From positions 1,354,162 through 1,418,161 of the forward strand of contig AP024674.1 in assembly GCA_025998755.1 (NCBI GenBank): a stretch of 64,000 bases of DNA, given 5' to 3'. The position numbers and the translations under genes were made by a program. Of the stretch, positions 18,648-27,386 are shown piece after piece. Every line of letters starts with the position of its first letter. Position 1 is the first letter of the stretch. The notes beneath the pieces are model-generated. The model saw only the letters and a program-made list of their open reading frames with translations, made no database searches and was not told where the DNA came from. Source of the DNA: Armatimonadota bacterium (lineage in GTDB: Bacteria > Armatimonadota > UBA5829 > DSUL01).

Positions 18648-19726
18648 AGGTTCCCCGCCTCACCCTCAGCCAGCCGGCGCGCCTGGTCGTGGCGGACCAG
18701 CGCATCCAGCATCTCCTGAATGTCACCGTCCAGGAACTCCTGGAGGTTGTAAACGGTCATCCCGATCCGATGGTCGGTGACCCTCCCCTGCGGGAAGTTG
18801 TACGTGCGGATCTTCTCGCTGCGATCGCCGGAACCCACCATCATGCGCCGGGAGCTGGCCACCGCCTCCTCCTGCTCACGCCTTTGACGCTCCAGCAGAT
18901 GCGCCCGCAGCATCCGCATGGCCTTCTCGCGGTTCTGGATCTGGGAACGCTCGTCCTGACAGCTGACCACGATGCCCGTGGGGATGTGCGTGATGCGGAC
19001 GGCGGAATCCGTCTTGTTGACGTGCTGCCCTCCGGCGCTGGAGGCGCGGAAGGTATCCACCTCCAGATCCTTCGGGTCAATCTCCACCTCCACTTCCTCC
19101 GCCTCCGGCAGCACCGCCACCGTGGCTGCCGAGGTGTGGATGCGTCCGCCCGACTCCGTCACAGGAACGCGCTGCACCCGGTGAACCCCGCTCTCGAACT
19201 TGAGCAGGCTGTACGCCCCCGGGCCCTGAATGGAGAGGACGGCTTCCTTGAACCCGCCTGCGGAAGACTCCGTCCAGGACATCATTTCGGCCTTCCATCC
19301 CCGGCGCTCGGCGAAACGGGTGTACATCCGGACCAGGTCTCCGGCAAAGAGGCCGGCCTCGTCTCCCCCCGTTCCCGCACGCACCTCCAGGATGACGTCC
19401 TTCTCGTCGTTCGGGTCCGAAGGCAGAAGCAGGATCTTCAGGCGCTCCTGCAATTCGCTCTCCCGGCGGCGAAGCTCGTCCAGCTCGGCTTCGGCCATCT
19501 CGCGAAGCTCCTGGTCCGTGGAGCTGTCCCGCAGGAGCGACTCTGTCTCTGCGATCTCTGCGCGAAGCTTCTTCAGCTGGCGGTAGGCGTCCACACGGGG
19601 CTGCAGGCGGGCGTGTTCGCGGGCGAGAGGCTGCAGACGCGCGTGGTCCACAGCGATCTCGGGGTCGCTCATCTGACGGGTGATGTCCTCGAAGCGGCGC
19701 TCGACCGCTTCCAGCGCATCTATCAT
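18644..19726 (-). CDS. prfA: Peptide chain release factor 1
   Basis: 360 residues, standard for RF1. It recognises UAA and UAG at the ribosome and triggers peptide release. The codon-recognition tripeptide is PVT at about 188-190 (the RF1 form), the catalytic loop is [16 protein letters not shown] with GGQ at 232-234, and [20 protein letters not shown] is the family signature. It is followed by prmC, which modifies that GGQ glutamine, and preceded 6 bases away by the DUF1385 gene. Confidence 0.97.
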   Translation of the reverse strand: MIDALEAVERRFEDITRQMSDPEIAVDHARLQPLAREHARLQPRVDAYRQLKKLRAEIAETESLLRDSSTDQELREMAEAELDELRRRESELQERLKILLLPSDPNDEKDVILEVRAGTGGDEAGLFAGDLVRMYTRFAERRGWKAEMMSWTESSAGGFKEAVLSIQGPGAYSLLKFESGVHRVQRVPVTESGGRIHTSAATVAVLPEAEEVEVEIDPKDLEVDTFRASSAGGQHVNKTDSAVRITHIPTGIVVSCQDERSQIQNREKAMRMLRAHLLERQRREQEEAVASSRRMMVGSGDRSEKIRTYNFPQGRVTDHRIGMTVYNLQEFLDGDIQEMLDALVRHDQARRLAEGEAGNL

Positions 19727-19732
19727 GGAACC

Positions 19733-20719
19733 TCAGCCTGCGGCAGCCGCCGGGGAGGGCTCTGCCGTCTCTTTCTGCTTTTCGCCGCTCTCGGCTTCGA
19801 TGACCGCCCTCAGGGCTGTCAGGCCCACCTCCACCTGATCATCGGAGGGCGGGCGGGTGGTGATGCGCTGGAGCCACAGCCCCGGCGCCAGCAGGGCTCT
19901 TAGCAACCCGCCGGGTCTGCGGGCAGCGAACCTGATGATCTCGTAGGCGACTCCCGCCACCACCGGAAGCAATGCCAGCCGCATCAGAACGCGCTCAATG
20001 GGACTGGTCCACGGCAGGAATGAGAACGCGAAAATGCTCAGCACAAGCACGATCAGGATGAAATTCGTCCCGCAGCGCACGTGAATGACGCCGAAGTCCC
20101 GGGTCTGGTCCAGCTCAAGCGGACGCCCTGCCTCAAAGGTGTTTATCGCCCGGTGCTCCGCGCCATGATACTGAAACACTTCCCGAATGTTCGGCATCAA
20201 TCCGATGAGTGAGACATACACCAGGAAAAAGGAGATCCTGAGCACGCCTTCCACCGCATTCAACGCAAAGCGAGACTGGATCAGGCCCGGATGCAGCCAA
20301 CCGGAGATCAGGTTCGGAAGGATGATGAACAGGAAGATGCCAATGCCCAGCCCGCTGACGAGCGCTCCGCCGACGGCAATGTCATTGATGGCGCTTCCGG
20401 CGATGCGCCGAGCCCGCTCAGCCTCCCTCTTCTGCCGCTTTGATACGGCGGCGTCCGAGTGTTCGATATCTTCAGCGGCGATGCTGGCTGACCACAGGAG
20501 AGCGCGCACCCCCAGCCCGAGCGCGTCCACCAGCGCCATCGCCCCGCGCACGAGCGGCCATTTCAGCAATGCGGGACGCTTGTGGAAGGGGACGGGCTCC
20601 ACGCGGACACAGACTTCGCCATTCTCGCGGCGGCATGCGACCGAAAAGAACCGGGGGCTGCGCATCATCACCCCCCGGATTACCGCCTGACCTCCGTACA
20701 TCAACGGTTCGCCGGACAA
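19733..20719 (-). CDS. DUF1385 family membrane protein
   Basis: 328 residues. The opening GEPLMYGGQAVIRGVMMRSP is the diagnostic DUF1385 motif, and YHGAEHRAINTFEAGRPLE plus FGVIHVRCGTNFILI complete the pattern. There are about four membrane segments. The biochemical function is unknown; the gene is regularly found next to rpmE and prfA in Gram-positive and related bacteria, as here. The start is TTG at 20719 with GGAGGAG 7 bases upstream. It lies between rpmE and prfA and is clearly part of that operon. Confidence 0.9.
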   Translation of the reverse strand: MSGEPLMYGGQAVIRGVMMRSPRFFSVACRRENGEVCVRVEPVPFHKRPALLKWPLVRGAMALVDALGLGVRALLWSASIAAEDIEHSDAAVSKRQKREAERARRIAGSAINDIAVGGALVSGLGIGIFLFIILPNLISGWLHPGLIQSRFALNAVEGVLRISFFLVYVSLIGLMPNIREVFQYHGAEHRAINTFEAGRPLELDQTRDFGVIHVRCGTNFILIVLVLSIFAFSFLPWTSPIERVLMRLALLPVVAGVAYEIIRFAARRPGGLLRALLAPGLWLQRITTRPPSDDQVEVGLTALRAVIEAESGEKQKETAEPSPAAAAG

Positions 20720-20807
20720 GACCTCACTCCTCCGCCTCCCGGCGGCCTGCGCCCGCTTGCACAGGCCGGGCGCAAAATGCGGATGTCAGAGGCAGGCGCG
20801 CGACCGC

Positions 20808-21041
20808 TCAGGAACCGGACTGCGCCGCGGCCTCCTCTTCCTTTTTCATTCCATAGCGCTGCAGGAACTTCTCCACACGCCCCTCCGTGTCCACGATCTT
20901 CTGCTTGCCCGTAAAGAACGGGTGGCAAGCCCCACAGATCTCCACACGGATCTCCGGCTTGATGGAGCGCGTCTTGTAGACCATTCCGCACGCGCAGATG
21001 ATCTCCGCGTCAACGTAGTTGGGATGGATTCCGGCTTTCAT
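20808..21041 (-). CDS. rpmE: 50S ribosomal protein L31
   Basis: 77 residues, starting [19 protein letters not shown]. The family motif [20 protein letters not shown] is present. Cys pairs in ICACG and CGACH make it the zinc-binding (C+) type. A short acidic tail [12 protein letters not shown] follows. The ATG at 21041 is preceded by GGGGAAGG; a longer frame from 21110 lies in the leader. It heads the operon with DUF1385, prfA, prmC and sua5. The 5' leader contains a terminator-like hairpin. Confidence 0.96.
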   Translation of the reverse strand: MKAGIHPNYVDAEIICACGMVYKTRSIKPEIRVEICGACHPFFTGKQKIVDTEGRVEKFLQRYGMKKEEEAAAQSGS

Positions 21042-21099
21042 AACAACACCTTCCCCTGCCGGAGGTTGGCGCCGCAGGCGCCGCTCCACACAAAACAAA

Positions 21100-21119
21100 A
21101 TCGGGCACACCCGCCCGAT
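21100..21119 (-). terminator. Terminator-like hairpin in the rpmE leader (possible attenuator)
   Basis: On the minus strand a 7-bp stem ATCGGGC / GCCCGAT with a 6-base loop is followed directly by TTTTGTTTTG, a good intrinsic terminator form. It lies 113 bases after the uxaE stop but downstream of a consensus promoter at 21152-21181 and 58 bases before the rpmE start, so transcripts from that promoter must pass it. It can therefore end uxaE transcription, attenuate rpmE, or both. Confidence 0.65.
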
Positions 21120-21151
21120 TCATCCTCCAGCACTGCAACATGCACTGCCGG

Positions 21152-21181
21152 ATTATACCACGCAACGCCTAAACGCGACAA
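21152..21181 (-). promoter_or_regulatory. Sigma-70-type promoter for rpmE operon
   Basis: Minus strand: TTGTCG (-35, 21176-21181), an 18-base spacer and a perfect TATAAT (-10, 21152-21157). Transcription would start near 21144, about 100 bases before the rpmE ATG and about 25 bases before the hairpin. Confidence 0.6.
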
Positions 21182-21231
21182 TCCCCGCCTGCTCCGCGCG
21201 GTGCGAACGGCGGTGGATGAGCCGGGCTGAT

Positions 21232-22848
21232 TCAGTCGTACAGCCCCAGGTCCCCTGCCAGCTGAGTTATGTAGCTCACCACGCGGCGCGTGTACTCATC
21301 CTGCACGGCAGGCGGAAGCGGGTAAAACCGGCTGCGGTGCAGAAAAGCTCCGGAGGCATCTTTCGCGCCCACCATGGCAAACGAGAAGTCCCGGAAGAAG
21401 GAATCCCGGGCTGAGGGCCGGAAGGCGTCTGACTCGCGCCGCCGGCGCTCTTCGAGCTCGGCAAGATATTGGCGGGCCACATCGCTGCCCTGCCTCTCCT
21501 CCTGCCGCGCCGTCTCCAGTGTCCAGTCCCACCACTCCCGAAACATCTCCGGCGCAACGTCCTCCATCACTTCCGCCAGAATGAGCTGCAGGATGCCTGA
21601 TACCTTTAGCTTGAGCTTCCCGCCGCACGCCCGCGAGATGGTCCGATACGTGGCTGGGGACTTGTCGCTGCCGGAGTGGAAATCCAGGAGCGCGCCGTAA
21701 TCCGCAGCCTGCTCTGCAAGCCGGCGCACACGCTCTTCAAGACCCTCAAGCCCATCAGGCTGGCGATAGTCGCGGCGCTTCTCGAAGCCCACATTGGGGG
21801 CCACAAAGGCCACCTTGACACCCCGCCGGGTCAGGCTTTCCAGGACGAACTCCTGCTCCTCCGGCGTGGTCAGCGACGGGCCTTCGTCCATCGAGAACTC
21901 GAAGTCGAACTCCTCGCTGCCCTTCACCGATGCGATATGCTCGTAGACCGCGGTGGCCGCCTCTACCGCATCGCCGAAGCGCCCGGCCGGATCCGCAGCC
22001 TCCGGACGAAAGAGCGCTGAGGCATCCACCGTGAAGAAAGTGTAGCGCCTTCCGCACTCCACCAGACGCTTCGCCTTCCGGAGAGAGTCCTCGTCCGAGC
22101 CGCGGACTGGAATATGGTCCAGATCCGCCCCGTAATGTCCGCGGAATCCGCGCTCCACGGCGGCAGCCACACCTGCCACCCAGAGTCCCTCGATGGACGA
22201 CCCCGTATGGCCGACGCTCACGCTGCCGTGTCCCGGAAGGAAGGCAGCCTCCCCTGTCGGAGGAGCCAGGATGAAATCCTTCGGCGCCAGCTCCCGGAAC
22301 GCAGAGTTCTGAATGACCTCCGCGCATCCTCCCAGCCTCTCCAGTGCCTGAAAGACTCCCGGCCAGACGGTGACCGTCTGACGGCAACCTATGCCCAGGC
22401 GAGGGGTAGCCCCGGCCGGCCGGGGGCCCATCTCCGGCGACACATACCGGACGAACGCCTGAAGAGACTCCGCATCCACAGGCGTAACCGCCGCGCGCGC
22501 CAGTCCGGCGCTAAAGTCGCCGATCACGGGCAAGGGCGGCAACGAACGGCCAATGCTGGCAGACAGCAGCACCCGTTGACCATCAGGCAGCCCCAACATC
22601 AGATACGCCCGGGTGTCCCGGATGACCAGGGAATCGGGGAAGAACGTCAGGCTGCGCGTGGGCATTGCGCGTACACGCTGCTTGAAGCGCTCCGGATCCA
22701 TACCGCTTCCCAGGGCCGCGGCCTGCAGCGACTCCAAATCCTGCCGCGCCTCCGAAAGCGCATGCACCGCAGCGTCCGCGTCCCACGTCAGCGTGTCCAG
22801 CACAGCAGGGCAACGCGCCGGATCCAGCTCTATGCCGTTGATAATCAT
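21232..22848 (-). CDS. uxaE: Tagaturonate epimerase family protein (UxaE-like)
   Basis: 538 residues. UxaE enzymes (first described in Thermotoga) interconvert tagaturonate and fructuronate in hexuronate breakdown. Family-like stretches in order: GHYGADLDHIPVRG, YTFFTVDASALF, FDFEFSMDEGPSLTTPEE, VAFVAPNVGFEKRRDYRQPD, ALLDFHSGSDKSPATY and GKLKLKVSGIL. The Asp, His and Glu residues in these are plausible metal ligands. Length is slightly above the Thermotoga enzyme. It starts 10 bases after the stop of an URO-D-fold gene, so the two are likely cotranscribed. Substrate assignment follows the family and is not proven here. Confidence 0.82.
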   Translation of the reverse strand: MIINGIELDPARCPAVLDTLTWDADAAVHALSEARQDLESLQAAALGSGMDPERFKQRVRAMPTRSLTFFPDSLVIRDTRAYLMLGLPDGQRVLLSASIGRSLPPLPVIGDFSAGLARAAVTPVDAESLQAFVRYVSPEMGPRPAGATPRLGIGCRQTVTVWPGVFQALERLGGCAEVIQNSAFRELAPKDFILAPPTGEAAFLPGHGSVSVGHTGSSIEGLWVAGVAAAVERGFRGHYGADLDHIPVRGSDEDSLRKAKRLVECGRRYTFFTVDASALFRPEAADPAGRFGDAVEAATAVYEHIASVKGSEEFDFEFSMDEGPSLTTPEEQEFVLESLTRRGVKVAFVAPNVGFEKRRDYRQPDGLEGLEERVRRLAEQAADYGALLDFHSGSDKSPATYRTISRACGGKLKLKVSGILQLILAEVMEDVAPEMFREWWDWTLETARQEERQGSDVARQYLAELEERRRRESDAFRPSARDSFFRDFSFAMVGAKDASGAFLHRSRFYPLPPAVQDEYTRRVVSYITQLAGDLGLYD

Positions 22849-22858
22849 CCGCCCATCC

Positions 22859-23902
22859 TCAGCCCTTTCCGCCCGTCACTTTGAGTCCTTCATCCAGGAC
22901 GATCAGGTAGTTCTCCACGGGCATGTAATCCGTCAGCGAGTTCCCCGTGCCAAGCGCCCACCATCCGTCGCTGAAGCACTCCTCCACCAGCCGGCGCGTG
23001 TAGGCGCGCAGCTCATCTTCTGAGGAGCGGCAGATGACATCCACATCCAGCCCTCCCAGCGGGGTGATGCGCTTCCCGTACAGACGCTTGAACTCTGTGA
23101 CGGGCATGATGACGTCCTCGAAGGAGTGCTTGGCGTCTATGTGACAGGTCTCGATGAGGTCTTCATAGACCTCAGCCAGATTCCCGCACGAGTGCAGGAT
23201 GAAGGGTTTGGAGTGAGCGTGAGCGGCTTCCGCCATCCCGGCGTAAATAGGGAACACCATCTCGCGCAGCTGAGGAGGGCTGAGGAAAGTGGAGGTCTTG
23301 TAGCCCAGGTCATCCCCCTGACGCAGCGCCCCAACGGCCGGATGCGTGGCCAACTGCCGCACCGCGCTCAGATGCAGCCTGCCCACCCGCTGGAAAACCT
23401 CGCGGACCAGGTCTGGGTCGTCGGCCAGCGCATAGGACAGTCCCACTGTGCCCATGAGATGGGAGACCCATTCATACGGCCCCATGCAGACCCCCCCGAC
23501 GATTTTCGCTCCCTCGGGGAGCAGCGCGGCGACCGTGTCGAAGTGGCGGAATTCGATGGGATTGGACTCATCCGGCCAAGGATACCGCTCGTAGCCCTCG
23601 CGGTCCGTGAACATCGCCCAGGCCTCACTGCCCTCCGTGACCGCACCCGCACCCTCGTTCAGGGGGCAGTTCAACGGGATCTCCATGGGGACGCAGTCGA
23701 AGCCCATCCCCATCCAGAAATCCACGTAGGTCTCCCAGTAACCGGGGCTGTCGTAGGTCATACGGTCTAGCGGCACGCCGGTACGCGCCGCCATGAATCC
23801 CGGGCTGGCCAGATGCTCGTAGAAGGGCAGTCGGGCGGGCCTGCCGTTCCGCCAGAGTGCCTTCAAAAACTCCTGAAAATCGGGTTGTCTCTCTATCCGC
23901 AT
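22859..23902 (-). CDS. URO-D-fold protein (uroporphyrinogen decarboxylase-like family)
   Basis: 347 residues from ATG 23902, with AGGAG 7 bases upstream; GTG and TTG codons 3-6 bases earlier are too close to that site. Residues include PFYEHLASPGFMAARTGVPL near the N-terminus and LHSCGNLAEVYEDLIE, HSFEDVIMPVTEFKRLYG and ITPLGGLDVDVICRSSEDEL in the second half, typical of non-heme URO-D relatives. It probably acts on a small metabolite or corrinoid-bound methyl group; the actual reaction is unknown. Only distantly similar to the family member at 7504-8646. Its neighbour uxaE suggests a link to sugar-acid metabolism. Confidence 0.85.
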   Translation of the reverse strand: MRIERQPDFQEFLKALWRNGRPARLPFYEHLASPGFMAARTGVPLDRMTYDSPGYWETYVDFWMGMGFDCVPMEIPLNCPLNEGAGAVTEGSEAWAMFTDREGYERYPWPDESNPIEFRHFDTVAALLPEGAKIVGGVCMGPYEWVSHLMGTVGLSYALADDPDLVREVFQRVGRLHLSAVRQLATHPAVGALRQGDDLGYKTSTFLSPPQLREMVFPIYAGMAEAAHAHSKPFILHSCGNLAEVYEDLIETCHIDAKHSFEDVIMPVTEFKRLYGKRITPLGGLDVDVICRSSEDELRAYTRRLVEECFSDGWWALGTGNSLTDYMPVENYLIVLDEGLKVTGGKG

Positions 23903-23985
23903 CAACACGCTCCTGACGAATGGCCGATAAGGCTCCGCAAGCCCTTTCGCCGCAGGAGAACATCCCCTCCTGCCTGCGGCCGGAA

Positions 23986-24015
23986 TTGACTTATCCTATC
24001 CCGGAAGTCCATCAT
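23986..24015 (+). promoter_or_regulatory. Candidate promoter for the GH172 gene
   Basis: TTGACT (23986-23991), an 18-base spacer and CATCAT (24010-24015), giving a start near 24022, about 60 bases before the ATG. An imperfect inverted repeat (GCAGGAG / CTCCTGC, about 23952-23973) lies just upstream and could bind a regulator. Confidence 0.35.
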
Positions 24016-24082
24016 ACCCCGGGCTGGCCGGCGCGACACTCCCAAGGAAACAGGCGCCGGGACCGGAAGGAGACCTTTGATT

Positions 24083-25183
24083 ATGGCGTATTCCATGGCC
24101 GCCGCGCTGTGCGTTATGGCTGCGCTGGCGCTCTCGACGGCATCGGGAGGTGCAGAACTGGACCGAGAAATTCTTCTTGCGGATATGTATCGCGCGCGCG
24201 ATTACGAGTTTTACAGAATCGTCAGCAACCCCACGGCCGGGCCGGATGGCACGGACATAATGAAGCCCGGAGAGTGGCGAGAGATCGCGAACATCGAGGG
24301 CCCGGGCATCATCAGCCACATCTGGTTCACACTCTCGCGCAAGCGGGACTATGTGCTGAAGGATTGCGTGCTGCGGATCTACTGGGACGACGAGGAAGAG
24401 CCGAGCGTGGAGGTCCCCATCGGCGAGTTCTTCGGGCTGGGGCACGGGAAATACTACACGGTCCGATCGCTGCCGTTCGAGACGGGTAACGAGCGAGGCT
24501 ACAACTGTTTCTTCCCCATGCCGTTCCGGAAGCGCTGCCGCATCACATTCCACAACAGCCCGGATCACGAACTGCGCCGGCTGTTCTATCACATCAACTA
24601 CAAGAAGGTGGAGTCGCTCCCCGAAGACACTCTGTATTTCCACGCCCAATACCGTCAGGCGAAACCCACATCCGGTGGGGATTACACCATCCTGGAAGCG
24701 GAAGGCAGGGGGCATTTCGTGGGACTGTTCTACTACAATCGCACCAACTCCGAAGGCTGGTGGGGCGATGGCGGCGAGCGGTTCATCGTTGACGGACGCG
24801 AGATCCCCGGTACGGGACAGGAGGACTATTTCGGACAGGGATGGAGCTTCGGAAAGGGCGAGAACGGCCTTCGGTTCGGCTCGCCGCTGTATGAGTCGGC
24901 GGACAAGCCGGTAGGGGCGGAGAACTCATTCTACCGTTTCCACATCGAGGATCCCATCCCATTCAAGAAGAGTTTTGTCATGACGATGCGCCACGGCATC
25001 CACAATGAGCGGGACGAGGACTACTCCACGGTGGCATTCTGGTATCAGACGGAGCCGCACAAGCCGTTCCCGCCGCTGCCGCCGGCGAAGGACCGGTATC
25101 CTTCGAAGCCTGATCCTGCCGGGACACAGCCGCCACAGGCGGCCACCGGCGGAGGCATTCCGCAGGAGAGCATCGAATACTGA
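24083..25183 (+). CDS. GH172-family (DUF2961) exported glycoside hydrolase
   Basis: 366 residues from ATG 24083, with AAGGAGA 9 bases upstream. The N-terminus MAYSMAAALCVMAALALSTA is a signal peptide. GH172 enzymes act on fructofuranosyl or arabinofuranosyl linkages (difructose-dianhydride and D-arabinan hydrolysis). Characteristic stretches are GPGIISHIWFTL, GEFFGLGHGKYYTV, NCFFPMPFRKRCRITFHN and DGREIPGTGQEDYFGQGWSF, where the conserved acidic residues lie. It ends with a Pro-rich tail. The downstream epimerase gene starts 45 bases later on the same strand. Confidence 0.87.
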   Translation: MAYSMAAALCVMAALALSTASGGAELDREILLADMYRARDYEFYRIVSNPTAGPDGTDIMKPGEWREIANIEGPGIISHIWFTLSRKRDYVLKDCVLRIYWDDEEEPSVEVPIGEFFGLGHGKYYTVRSLPFETGNERGYNCFFPMPFRKRCRITFHNSPDHELRRLFYHINYKKVESLPEDTLYFHAQYRQAKPTSGGDYTILEAEGRGHFVGLFYYNRTNSEGWWGDGGERFIVDGREIPGTGQEDYFGQGWSFGKGENGLRFGSPLYESADKPVGAENSFYRFHIEDPIPFKKSFVMTMRHGIHNERDEDYSTVAFWYQTEPHKPFPPLPPAKDRYPSKPDPAGTQPPQAATGGGIPQESIEY

Positions 25184-25228
25184 GGGGTCCGCTCCGGAAG
25201 CGGCGAAAAACGGGAAGGTAGCGCGCCT

Positions 25229-26260
25229 ATGCCGGCAGTCAAATCCATTGAAGCCAGGATCGTGGAGATCCCTCAGAAGGTTGTGTTCGAGACCGCCCAG
25301 AGCCGGACGGAGGTCTCCCGTGCCATCCACGTGGTCATCACCGCGGATGACGGGACAGTGGGGCTGGGAGAAGCCACCCCCGCGGAGTATGTGACCGGCG
25401 AGAACACAGAGAGCGTATTGCAGAGCATACAGCGCGCGGCGGAGCAGTTGACGGGGCGGGAGATTTCCCGCTGGCGGGCCTTCTGTCAGGACGCCCGCGG
25501 GTTGCTGCCTGGCAAGCTGACAGCCTGCGCGGGTCTGGAGATCGCCATAGTGGATCTCTTTTGCAGGATGCGCTCCCTGAAGATGGCGGAGTTTTTCGGA
25601 GGGGTTCAGGACTGGGTGGTTTCTGACCTTACCATCCCCATCGTGCCGCCCAAGCAAGCGTTCGAGCTGGCGAGGGAGGCTGCGCCCACCTACCGTTCTC
25701 TCAAGATAAAAGTGGGAGGGCCGGATCGCACGGAGGATCTGGAGCGGGTGCGCCAGATTCACCTGGGCGCGCCGCAGGCGCGTCTGAGGATCGATGCGAA
25801 CCAGGGCTTCGAGCCGGACGACGCGGTGGTGTTTGTGAAGAAGCTGGAAGACCTTGGGATCCATCTGGAGCTGGTGGAGCAGCCGGTGGCCAAGGAGGAC
25901 ATTCAGGGTCTGCGCTACTGCCGGGAGAAGATCGCACCGCCGGTGTTCGCGGACGAATCCGCCCGCGATCCGGCTTCGGTGATGGAGCTGCTGAAGGCGG
26001 ACGCGGTGGATGGCGTCAACATCAAACTGATGAAGGCGGGCTTCACGGGCGCGCTGGACATCATCGCAATGTGCCGCGCCGCCGGAGTTCAGCTTATGCT
26101 GGGATGCATGCTGGAGTCGCCGGTGGGCATTGGAGCAGCCGTTCACCTCGCCTGCGGGACCGGTGCGTTTGCCTTCCTTGACCTGGACGCGGACGTTCTG
26201 GGAAAACCGACAGGCCTGCCGCAAAACTACACGCGCGAGGGAGAGACACTCCGGGTCTAA
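25229..26260 (+). CDS. Enolase-superfamily epimerase (dipeptide epimerase/muconate cycloisomerase subgroup)
   Basis: 343 residues. The capping domain is followed by the (beta/alpha)7-beta barrel with all acid-base and metal residues in place: KIKVG (K159, K161), RIDANQGF (D189), LVEQPV (E217), FADESA (D242) and NIKLMKAGG-like NIKLMKAGF (K266). The late FLDLDAD motif resembles dipeptide epimerases of the Ala-Glu type, where it binds the substrate ammonium. It would epimerise an L,L-dipeptide, perhaps from peptidoglycan; a sugar acid cannot be excluded given its neighbours. It converges with opcA. Confidence 0.85.
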   Translation: MPAVKSIEARIVEIPQKVVFETAQSRTEVSRAIHVVITADDGTVGLGEATPAEYVTGENTESVLQSIQRAAEQLTGREISRWRAFCQDARGLLPGKLTACAGLEIAIVDLFCRMRSLKMAEFFGGVQDWVVSDLTIPIVPPKQAFELAREAAPTYRSLKIKVGGPDRTEDLERVRQIHLGAPQARLRIDANQGFEPDDAVVFVKKLEDLGIHLELVEQPVAKEDIQGLRYCREKIAPPVFADESARDPASVMELLKADAVDGVNIKLMKAGFTGALDIIAMCRAAGVQLMLGCMLESPVGIGAAVHLACGTGAFAFLDLDADVLGKPTGLPQNYTREGETLRV

Positions 26261-26282
26261 AGGGCGGCCAGCACTCGGCCTG

Positions 26283-27386
26283 TCAGGAGAGGAAAGCAGC
26301 CAGCTCAGCTGCCACAGAACACGCTTCGGCGTATACCGGGTCGCGGCGCGACACTTCCAGCGCGCCGCACAACAGCTCCGCTTCGGAGAGATCCGGGATT
26401 TGGACGGTGTCCCGCGAGGTCTCCGCGCCGCCTTCCCGGACCGTCAGCGTGGCTTCCACGTGCGACTCCTCGAACTGTACCACGAACACCCATCCGCCAG
26501 CGGTCTCAAACGACACTCGCCGGACTCGCCCGCAGCCGTGCCCTTTCTCAGGAAGGATGACCAGCTCCCTATCTCCGGCTGCCGAGAACGCCAGTCCGGA
26601 GGCTCTAGGCGTCAGATCCCTCCAGTGCAGGCGGGCAGCGATCCAGCCGGCCATCAGCAGAGTGTCCGCAGGCGGCGTGGCTGTAGCGGCGTCATCATAG
26701 GCGATCTCCACCCGGCGTATTTCGGGGAGCTTCTCTCTCCAGCGAGGCGGATCGAACTGTTGGGCGACGGCCTGCCGGCAGCGCGCAAGCTGGAGCCACG
26801 CCAGATCCACCACGACAGGCGAGCCAGCCTCGTGCCATTCCACGATCCTCCTGAGGCAACGGGCCGTTTCCCGCTGGAGCCGGGTATCCACCAGCAGCCG
26901 GTCCGAAACCGAGACGAACCGGCGCAGTTCTTCCGAACAAACATCCACCCCGTCCGGCAGCCAGAGAGCCAAGGGAACGTCGGGCAAAGTGAGCGGCAGA
27001 ACGGCGCCGGCAACCTTTTCGAGAGGAGCTCCCCTGGCATCCACGAAAACCTGCTCACAACATATCTGCTGCCCGGTGCGCCCCATCATCTGACAGGCCA
27101 CAGACACGCGCACGTCCAGCGACGAAGCCGGGTCCGATCCACAGTTCCAGATGAGGATGGAACGGGACGGATGATCGGAGGCCACACCTCCCAGGCACTG
27201 GGCCGTGCGGTTGGCGGTCTGCTCGGAGGAACAGACCCCAATAACGTTAAGCAGCACAACCCGGCTGAGCCGCACCCCTTCCGGCGATTGCTCCGCCGCG
27301 CTGCGCCAGAGGTCGCGCAGAGCAGACTCGACATCCTTCAGGTGGACACCAGCCTCCGAATCGAACAGCGAGCGTCCTTCTTTCAC
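26283..27386 (-). CDS. opcA: OpcA-like glucose-6-phosphate dehydrogenase assembly protein
   Basis: 367 residues from GTG 27386, which overlaps the zwf stop (GTGA) and has GGAGG 5 bases upstream; the ATG at 27446 lies inside zwf and is less likely. OpcA-type stretches include [29 protein letters not shown] and [17 protein letters not shown]. OpcA is needed for the oligomerisation and redox control of G6PDH in cyanobacteria and occurs in actinobacteria and related phyla. It is the last gene of the tkt-tal-zwf-opcA operon, exactly where it is found in those groups. Confidence 0.9.
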   Translation of the reverse strand: MKEGRSLFDSEAGVHLKDVESALRDLWRSAAEQSPEGVRLSRVVLLNVIGVCSSEQTANRTAQCLGGVASDHPSRSILIWNCGSDPASSLDVRVSVACQMMGRTGQQICCEQVFVDARGAPLEKVAGAVLPLTLPDVPLALWLPDGVDVCSEELRRFVSVSDRLLVDTRLQRETARCLRRIVEWHEAGSPVVVDLAWLQLARCRQAVAQQFDPPRWREKLPEIRRVEIAYDDAATATPPADTLLMAGWIAARLHWRDLTPRASGLAFSAAGDRELVILPEKGHGCGRVRRVSFETAGGWVFVVQFEESHVEATLTVREGGAETSRDTVQIPDLSEAELLCGALEVSRRDPVYAEACSVAAELAAFLS

